A DNA stretch of 27,986 bases from Rubrobacter sp. (GTDB lineage: Bacteria > Actinomycetota > Rubrobacteria > Rubrobacterales > Rubrobacteraceae), in NCBI GenBank assembly GCA_016781705.1, contig JADDPV010000243.1, positions 1 to 27,986 on the forward strand. The letters are read 5' to 3'. Position numbers and translations under genes: made by a program. Shown here piece by piece: positions 23,742 to 27,986 of this stretch. Each line of letters begins with the position of its first letter. The stretch's first letter is position 1. The notes under the pieces were generated by a model that saw only the letters and a list, made by a program, of their open reading frames with translations, was not told the origin of the DNA and searched no databases.

Positions 23742-23770
23742 CTGACGGCCCGAAAGTGCTCCGGTATACT
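23742..23770 (+). promoter_or_regulatory. Promoter of tRNA-Gln (and probably glmU)
   Basis: CTGACG (23742-23747) and TATACT (23765-23770) are 17 nt apart. The +1 near 23777 gives a 44-nt leader before the tRNA. With no other good promoter between the tRNA and glmU, transcripts may run on into glmU and prs. Confidence 0.65.
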
Positions 23771-23820
23771 TGCCGCGATGCGGGCGGTGTCTAGACCCAT
23801 CGGGTCGGCGCGGTTCGCGT

Positions 23821-23891
23821 TGGGGCGTGGCCAAGTGGCAAGGCACCGGGTTTTGGTCCCGGGATCGCAGGTTCGAATCCTGCCGCCCCAG
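23821..23891 (+). tRNA. tRNA-Gln (anticodon TTG)
   Basis: A complete cloverleaf. Acceptor arms TGGGGCG (23821-23827) and CGCCCCA (23884-23890) pair perfectly. The D-stem is GCC/GGC. Anticodon stem CCGGG/CCCGG encloses loop TTTTGGT, with TTG at 23853-23855. T-stem GCAGG/CCTGC encloses TTCGAAT. The discriminator is G. CCA is not fully encoded (CCC follows), so it must be added by nucleotidyltransferase. It reads CAA and, by wobble, CAG. Confidence 0.97.
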
Positions 23892-23926
23892 CCCGTCATG
23901 GCAAGCTACTGGAGTCTCGGGAGCCC

Positions 23927-25348
23927 ATGTTGTCCGATAGATCCCCGATCTTCGCCGCGGTCCTGGCTGCCGGTAAGGGGACCCGGATGAGGTCCAACCG
24001 CGCGAAGGTCCTGCACACGATTTGCGGCGTGCCAATGGTGAACTACGCCATCGCCGCGCTGAAGCCGCTCGCGCCCGAGAGAACCCTGGTCGTCGTGGGC
24101 CACCAGGCCGACGAGGTGCGCGCGGTCCTGCCGTCCGGGGCCGAGCCCGTCCTGCAAAGGGAGCAGAACGGCACCGGTGACGCGGTGCGCGTGGCGCTCG
24201 AGGAGATCGAGGAAGGGGAGGGCACCCTGCTCGTGGTAAACGGGGACGGGCCGCTCATCTCGGACGCAACGCTCGCCCGCCTCGTCGAGCGTCACCTCGA
24301 AGCAGGGGTGGGGGCGACGGTGCTGGTGGCGGAGCTGGCGGACGCGACGGGCCTCGGGCGGGTCATGGAGGATGCGGGCGTCGTCAGGATCGTCGAGGAG
24401 CGCGACGCTACCGAGGCCGAGAGGGGGGTTCGGCTCGTCAACCTCGGGCTCTACGCCTTCGAGCTTTCGGAGATCCGGCGGGCGCTCTCGCTCATCGGTT
24501 CGGAGAACGATCAGGGCGAGGTGTACCTGACGGATGCGCTTTCGATCATCGGCGAGAGGAGCCGCGCCGTCACGTGCCTTTTGGAGAACCTCGAGGAGGC
24601 GAACCTGGTCAACGATCGGGCGCACCTGGCGAAAGCCGAGGAGATCGTGCGGCGGCGCATCCTCGACGCGCACATGCGCGCCGGGGTGACGGTGAGGGAC
24701 CCCGTGAGCACGCACATCGAGGCGTCGGTCGAGATCGGGCGGGACACCGTGATACTGCCTGGCACGTTCCTGCGCGGCGGCACGAAGATCGGCTCGGACT
24801 GCGTGATCGGCCCGTCGGCGGACCTGCTGGATACGACCGTCGAGGACGGTGCGCTGGTGGAGCACTCGGTCGGGCGGGGCGCCGTGGTGGGCGCGGGGGC
24901 GAGCGTGGGGCCGTACGCGTACCTGCGGCCGGGGACGGTGCTCGGTGGGGCGTCGAAGGTCGGGGCTTACTGCGAGGTCAAGAACACGACGGTGGGCGCG
25001 AAGAGCAAGGTGCCGCACCTCAGCTACGTCGGGGACGCCCAGATAGGCGAGGGGGCGAACTTGGGGGCGGGGACCATCACCGCCAACTACGACGGCAAGG
25101 ACAAGCACCGCACGGAGATCGGGGACGGGGTGTTCACCGGGATCAACACGAACCTCATCGCGCCTGTCAAGATCGGCGAGGGCGCTTACCTCGGGGCGGG
25201 CAGCGTGGTCAACAAGAACGTCCCGGCGGGCAAGCTCGTCGTCGGGATGCCGGCGCGCGTGATCCGGGACGCGCCGACGAACAGCAAGAAGGAATCGGGC
25301 GGCGAGACGGACGTGGATGACGGGCGGCGAGACGGAACGGAGGCGTAG
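23927..25348 (+). CDS. glmU: Bifunctional UDP-N-acetylglucosamine pyrophosphorylase / glucosamine-1-phosphate acetyltransferase
   Basis: A 473-residue enzyme making UDP-GlcNAc for peptidoglycan. The uridylyltransferase domain has LAAGKGTRM, KVLHTICGVPM, QREQNGTGDAV and NGDGPLI. The linker leads to a left-handed beta-helix acetyltransferase domain of hexapeptide repeats, with YLRPGTVLGG, VGAYCEVKNT, LSYVGDAQIG and GTITANYDGKDKHRTEIGDG. The C-terminus has a charged, low-complexity tail (KKESGGETDVDDGRRDGTEA). ATG 23927 lies 35 nt after the tRNA with CGGGAG upstream. It is followed 8 nt later by prs, a common pairing. Confidence 0.97.
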   Translation: MLSDRSPIFAAVLAAGKGTRMRSNRAKVLHTICGVPMVNYAIAALKPLAPERTLVVVGHQADEVRAVLPSGAEPVLQREQNGTGDAVRVALEEIEEGEGTLLVVNGDGPLISDATLARLVERHLEAGVGATVLVAELADATGLGRVMEDAGVVRIVEERDATEAERGVRLVNLGLYAFELSEIRRALSLIGSENDQGEVYLTDALSIIGERSRAVTCLLENLEEANLVNDRAHLAKAEEIVRRRILDAHMRAGVTVRDPVSTHIEASVEIGRDTVILPGTFLRGGTKIGSDCVIGPSADLLDTTVEDGALVEHSVGRGAVVGAGASVGPYAYLRPGTVLGGASKVGAYCEVKNTTVGAKSKVPHLSYVGDAQIGEGANLGAGTITANYDGKDKHRTEIGDGVFTGINTNLIAPVKIGEGAYLGAGSVVNKNVPAGKLVVGMPARVIRDAPTNSKKESGGETDVDDGRRDGTEA

Positions 25349-25356
25349 GGCGGCGC

Positions 25357-26349
25357 ATGCAAAACGGCCACATAGCGCAAATCATGGAGAAGCGGTTGAT
25401 GCTCTTCAGCGGGTGGGGTTACCCCGAGCTCGCCGAGAGAATCGCCGACCGGCTTGACGTGGACCTCGGCAGGGTCCAGCTGGAGCGGTTCCCCAACGGA
25501 GAGATGTACGCCCGCTACGAGGAGTCCGTGCGGGGTGCGGACGTCTTTATCGTCCAGTCCCTTTACGAGCCGGTCAACGACAACCTCATGCAGCTGCTCG
25601 TGATGATAGACGCGGCCCAGCGGGCGTCGGCGACGCGTATCGTGGCGGTCATCCCCTGGTACGCTTACTCCCGCCAGGACAGGAAGACCAAGCCGCGCGA
25701 GCCGATATCGGCGCGCCTCGTGGCGAACATGATCGCCGCGGCCGGGGCCGACCGGGTGATGGTGATGGACCTGCACGTCGGGCAGATCGAAGGCTTCTTC
25801 AGCTTCCCGGTCGATCACCTGACCGCGATGCACACGTTCGTGGACTACTTCGTGGAGGCGGGCTTTCGCGACGCGCCCGACGCGGTGGTGGTCGCCCCGG
25901 ACACCGGCGAGGCGAAGCTGGCGAGCCGCCTGGCCGACCACCTGGGGCTGCCGTGGGCCATCCTCAACAAGCTGCGCCGCAGCGCCGGCCAGTCCGAGGT
26001 CACGCACGTCATAGGCGAGGTCAGGGATCGGCGGGCCATCATGATAGACGACGTCATCGCCACCGGCGGGACGCTGGTAGGCGCGGCGGAGCGCCTGATG
26101 GAAGAAGGGGCCGCGGAGGTCTACGCCGCCGCGACCCACGGGGAGTTCTCCGGCGCGGCCCACGACAGGATCGAGGCCTCCCCTATAAAGGAGGTCGTCG
26201 TCACCGACACGCTGCCCTTGAAGGCACACGAACCGGGCAATAAGATAAAAACGCTGACGATAGCCCCGATCCTCGCGAGCACCATCCGCAACGTTTTTAT
26301 GGACGACTCGGTGAGCGGGGTCTTCGCGGGCGAGAATCAGCTTTTCTAG
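25357..26349 (+). CDS. prs: Ribose-phosphate pyrophosphokinase (PRPP synthetase)
   Basis: A 330-residue enzyme that makes PRPP from ribose-5-phosphate and ATP for nucleotide, His and Trp synthesis. Motifs are SRQDRK with PREPISARLVANM, DLHVGQIEGFFSFPVDHL and the ribose-phosphate loop IDDVIATGGT. The usual class I loop is DDMIDTGGT, so one Asp is Ala here, a change also familiar from other phosphoribosyltransferase-fold proteins. The ATP-site segment PWYAYSRQDRK also differs slightly from PYFGYARQDRK. ATG 25357 is taken; ATG 25384 (MEKRLMLFSG) is a possible later start and fits the usual family N-terminus well. Confidence 0.94.
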   Translation: MQNGHIAQIMEKRLMLFSGWGYPELAERIADRLDVDLGRVQLERFPNGEMYARYEESVRGADVFIVQSLYEPVNDNLMQLLVMIDAAQRASATRIVAVIPWYAYSRQDRKTKPREPISARLVANMIAAAGADRVMVMDLHVGQIEGFFSFPVDHLTAMHTFVDYFVEAGFRDAPDAVVVAPDTGEAKLASRLADHLGLPWAILNKLRRSAGQSEVTHVIGEVRDRRAIMIDDVIATGGTLVGAAERLMEEGAAEVYAAATHGEFSGAAHDRIEASPIKEVVVTDTLPLKAHEPGNKIKTLTIAPILASTIRNVFMDDSVSGVFAGENQLF

Positions 26350-26381
26350 CAACGTATCGACAACGGGAGAAACGGTAGAAG

Positions 26382-27086
26382 ATGGCGGAGAACGTAGGTT
26401 TGCAGGCAAGAGAGCGCGAGGGCCGGGGCAAGAACGACGCCCGGCGCTTGCGCGCGAGTGGGTTCGTCCCGGCCGTCCTTTACGGCGACGGCGACGGCGG
26501 GGGAAGCGCGGTGCTCGCGGTGCCGGACAGGGTGGTGGACTACACCCTGACGCACGTCGGGGACAACGCACTCTACGACCTGGACATCGGCGGCAGGAGC
26601 ATGACGGCGCGCGTGGTGGACTTGCACCGCGACCCGGTGACGGGCAGGCTCGTACACGTGGACTTCGCGCCCGTGGACATGGCCGAGCGGATCGTGGTCA
26701 CGGTGCCGGTCGCGGTCGTCGGGGACGCGCCGGGCGCCGAGGAGGGCGGCGTGCTGCAACAGGTCGCCTACGAGGCCGAGGTCGAGACCTTGCCGGGGAA
26801 CATCCCGCAGGAGCTGGAGCTCGACGTCTCCAGGCTCGGCCTGAACGAGAACCTGACGCTCGCCGACCTCTCGCTCCCCGAGGGGGTGACGCTCCAGTCC
26901 GACCCCGAGGAGGTCGCCGCGACGGTGACGCCGCCGACGGAGATCACGGACGAGGAGATGGAGGCCGCCGGCATCGTCGAGGAGCCGGCCGACGAGGAGC
27001 CGGGCGGAGAGGAGGCCGCCGGGGATGCGCAGACGCCCGTCGAGGAGCGGGAGACCGGGCCCGCGGACCAGAACCTCCAGCCCTAG
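26382..27086 (+). CDS. rplY: 50S ribosomal protein L25 / general stress protein Ctc
   Basis: A 234-residue protein of the long (Ctc/TL5) form of L25, which binds 5S rRNA. The L25 N-domain (residues 5-95) has GRGKNDARRLRASGFVPAVLYG and VDLHRDPVTGRLVHVDF. The C-terminal beta domain continues with VPVAVVGDAPGAEEGGVLQQ and EVETLPGNIP. It ends in an acidic tail of about 45 residues rich in Glu, Ala and Pro. ATG 26382 lies 32 nt after prs, and pth follows, a conserved trio. Confidence 0.96.
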   Translation: MAENVGLQAREREGRGKNDARRLRASGFVPAVLYGDGDGGGSAVLAVPDRVVDYTLTHVGDNALYDLDIGGRSMTARVVDLHRDPVTGRLVHVDFAPVDMAERIVVTVPVAVVGDAPGAEEGGVLQQVAYEAEVETLPGNIPQELELDVSRLGLNENLTLADLSLPEGVTLQSDPEEVAATVTPPTEITDEEMEAAGIVEEPADEEPGGEEAAGDAQTPVEERETGPADQNLQP

Positions 27087-27099
27087 AGGCAGGGAAGGA

Positions 27100-27717
27100 C
27101 TGAAGCTCTCGCGCGCGTTCCTCGACAGGTTCGGTGGCCGGGACGACCGGCGGGAAGAAGACGGCGGCGGGGGGCCGAGCGGGTCCCCCGTCGTCGTGGG
27201 CCTCGGTAACCCCGGGCGCTCGTACTCGCGCACCCGCCACAACGTGGGCTTCCTCGTCGTCGAGGAGCTCGCCAGACGCCACGGCGGCTCCTGGCGCGCG
27301 AAGAAGAAGGCCGAGGCCGCTCCTGTGTCGGTCGGACCGAAGAACGTTACCCTGCTCAAGCCCACGACGTACATGAACAACTCGGGGGCGGCGCTCGCGG
27401 GGCTGACAGCGCAGGCCCTGATCGTGGTACACGACGACCTCGACCTTCCCGTCGGGGACGTGCGCGTCAAGGTGGGCGGCGGGGCGGGCGGTCACAACGG
27501 CCTGCGCTCGATCATCAACGACCTCGGCCCGGACTTCACGCGCGTGCGCATCGGCATCGGGCGCCCACCCGTGGGCGTGACGGTGACGGACCACGTGCTG
27601 GGCAGGATAGACTCGGCCGCGCGCGACGCCGTCCCCGGAGCGGCGGACGCGGTGGAGGCGGTGGTGGAGAGCGGCCCGGAATGGGCGATGAACCGCTTCA
27701 ACGCACGAATTCCTTAA
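27100..27717 (+). CDS. pth: Peptidyl-tRNA hydrolase
   Basis: This enzyme recycles peptidyl-tRNA released by stalled ribosomes. Motifs are VVVGLGNPGRSYSRTRHNVG (with the conserved Asn and catalytic His), LLKPTTYMNNSG, VHDDLDLP (catalytic Asp), GGGAGGHNGLRSI and RIGIGRP. The length from CTG 27100 is 205 residues, slightly long because of a Gly/Asp/Arg-rich N-terminal extension. CTG 27100 follows AGGGAAGG in the short gap after rplY. The only canonical alternative upstream is ATG 27025, inside the rplY tail with GGAGAGGAGG 9 nt before it (230 residues, low-complexity N-terminus). The choice between the two is uncertain; the gene itself is not. Confidence 0.95.
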   Translation: MKLSRAFLDRFGGRDDRREEDGGGGPSGSPVVVGLGNPGRSYSRTRHNVGFLVVEELARRHGGSWRAKKKAEAAPVSVGPKNVTLLKPTTYMNNSGAALAGLTAQALIVVHDDLDLPVGDVRVKVGGGAGGHNGLRSIINDLGPDFTRVRIGIGRPPVGVTVTDHVLGRIDSAARDAVPGAADAVEAVVESGPEWAMNRFNARIP

Positions 27718-27739
27718 CTGGTGTCGAACGATTGTGCAA

Positions 27740-27762
27740 GAGAAGTTTGTTGCAAATTTCTC
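27740..27762 (+). terminator. AT-rich hairpin downstream of pth
   Basis: GAGAAGTTTG (27740-27749) and CAAATTTCTC (27753-27762) pair over 10 bp with one G-U and a TTG loop, 22 nt after the pth stop. A short T-rich stretch follows. It may end the prs-rplY-pth transcript, or be a palindromic binding site before the next promoter. Confidence 0.5.
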
Positions 27763-27779
27763 ATTTCGGAACACCGCGC

Positions 27780-27808
27780 TTGCCGCAGGACAAGAAGACG
27801 CTTAAGAT
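27780..27808 (+). promoter_or_regulatory. Promoter of a leaderless DUF2158 gene
   Basis: TTGCCG (27780-27785) and TAAGAT (27803-27808) are 17 nt apart. The expected +1 is 27815, the A of the ATG. Confidence 0.6.
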
Positions 27809-27814
27809 AGTGTA

Positions 27815-27986
27815 ATGAGTGAGTTTAAACCAGGAGATAGAGTCCGATTGAAGTCGGGTGGGCCCGTCATGACTGTCGAAGAAGAGAGCGGTTACGGTGA
27901 ACTCACCAGAAAAATTCACTGTCAGTGGTTTGCTGGGAGTAAGAGGGTGTGTGAGAAGGTAGGTTCGTGGGTAGAGCAAGGAACAT
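27815..27986 (+). CDS. DUF2158 (YodC-like) small protein, partial at window end
   Basis: The frame from ATG 27815 reads MSEFKPGDRVRLKSGGPVMT then VEEESGYG, and later HCQWFAGSKRV. This is the DUF2158/YodC pattern: GDxVxLKSGGPxMTV followed by CxWF. Function is unknown; members are small, often sit beside mobile or phage genes, and may have a compact beta fold. It runs off the window after 57 codons; families of this type are usually 60-90 residues. Base composition here is about 48% GC, far below the rest of the window, which suggests recent acquisition. Confidence 0.75.
   Translation, partial: MSEFKPGDRVRLKSGGPVMTVEEESGYGELTRKIHCQWFAGSKRVCEKVGSWVEQGT

Noticed and set aside
26034..26066. prs loop DDVIATGGT as evidence of an inactive enzyme
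   Set aside because: Asp-to-Ala at this site is seen in other phosphoribosyltransferase-fold proteins and the remaining motifs are intact; not enough to call it inactive.
1..27986. CRISPR array, insertion sequence, prophage or rRNA
   Set aside because: No regularly spaced repeats, transposase or integrase motifs, or rRNA-like sequence were seen.

Overview
The window is about 28 kb of high-GC, Gram-positive-like chromosome; by eye most of it is well above 65% GC. The gene content points to a deep-branching actinobacterium, with Rubrobacter or a relative as my best guess. Supporting signs are heavy use of GTG and TTG starts, sigma-A and ECF promoters, candidate leaderless mRNAs, a Tat-exported lipoprotein, and no outer-membrane genes. 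The genus is inferred from overall character, not from a database search. I see no insertion sequence, prophage, CRISPR array or rRNA.

Layout. (1) 163-2422: an envelope-stress type operon of an ECF sigma factor, its zinc-finger membrane anti-sigma factor and a secreted/membrane protein with four 17-residue repeats. The genes are joined by ATGA overlaps and preceded by a perfect SigW-type promoter. (2) 2454-10497: a dipeptide/oligopeptide ABC operon, dppA-B-C-D-F, followed by a second, divergent binding lipoprotein. A decayed Phd/RelE-type toxin-antitoxin module lies between the permease and ATPase genes. (3) 10664-13709: an S41 protease with a leaderless-looking start, a small membrane protein, an SRPBCC protein with a broken 5' end, a one-TM small protein and an RfaE2-like nucleotidyltransferase. 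(4) 13817-15200: a gene remnant, then the principal sigma factor sigA on the minus strand, the only minus-strand gene I support. (5) 15277-20883: a DUF697 protein, a cardiolipin-synthase-like PLD protein, recJ, a ROK sugar kinase and rsmI. (6) 20884-21247: a gene-poor gap holding the tail of a LuxR-type regulator. (7) 21248-27717: a housekeeping run of tatD, rsmA, ispE, tRNA-Gln, glmU, prs, rplY/ctc and pth. These serve rRNA modification, isoprenoid and cell-wall precursor synthesis, PRPP supply and translation. (8) 27718-27986: GC falls to about 48% and a partial DUF2158 (YodC-like) gene begins from a second leaderless-looking promoter.

The most notable theme is translation initiation. Two genes begin exactly at the predicted +1 of their promoters, and a third begins about 4-5 nt from it. 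Several well-conserved genes (second dppA, rfaE2-like, rsmA, SRPBCC) have no ATG, GTG or TTG where the protein must begin. Some of these could start at CTG or ATC; others sit beside homopolymer runs where a single-base change would restore a start. Four-base gene overlaps occur as ATGA, GTGA, TTGA and apparently CTGA. Sequencing error must be excluded before reading biology into this. No clearly new multi-gene system stands out. The best candidates for follow-up are the repeat protein under ECF control, the decayed toxin-antitoxin module inside the dpp operon, and the start-codon anomalies.
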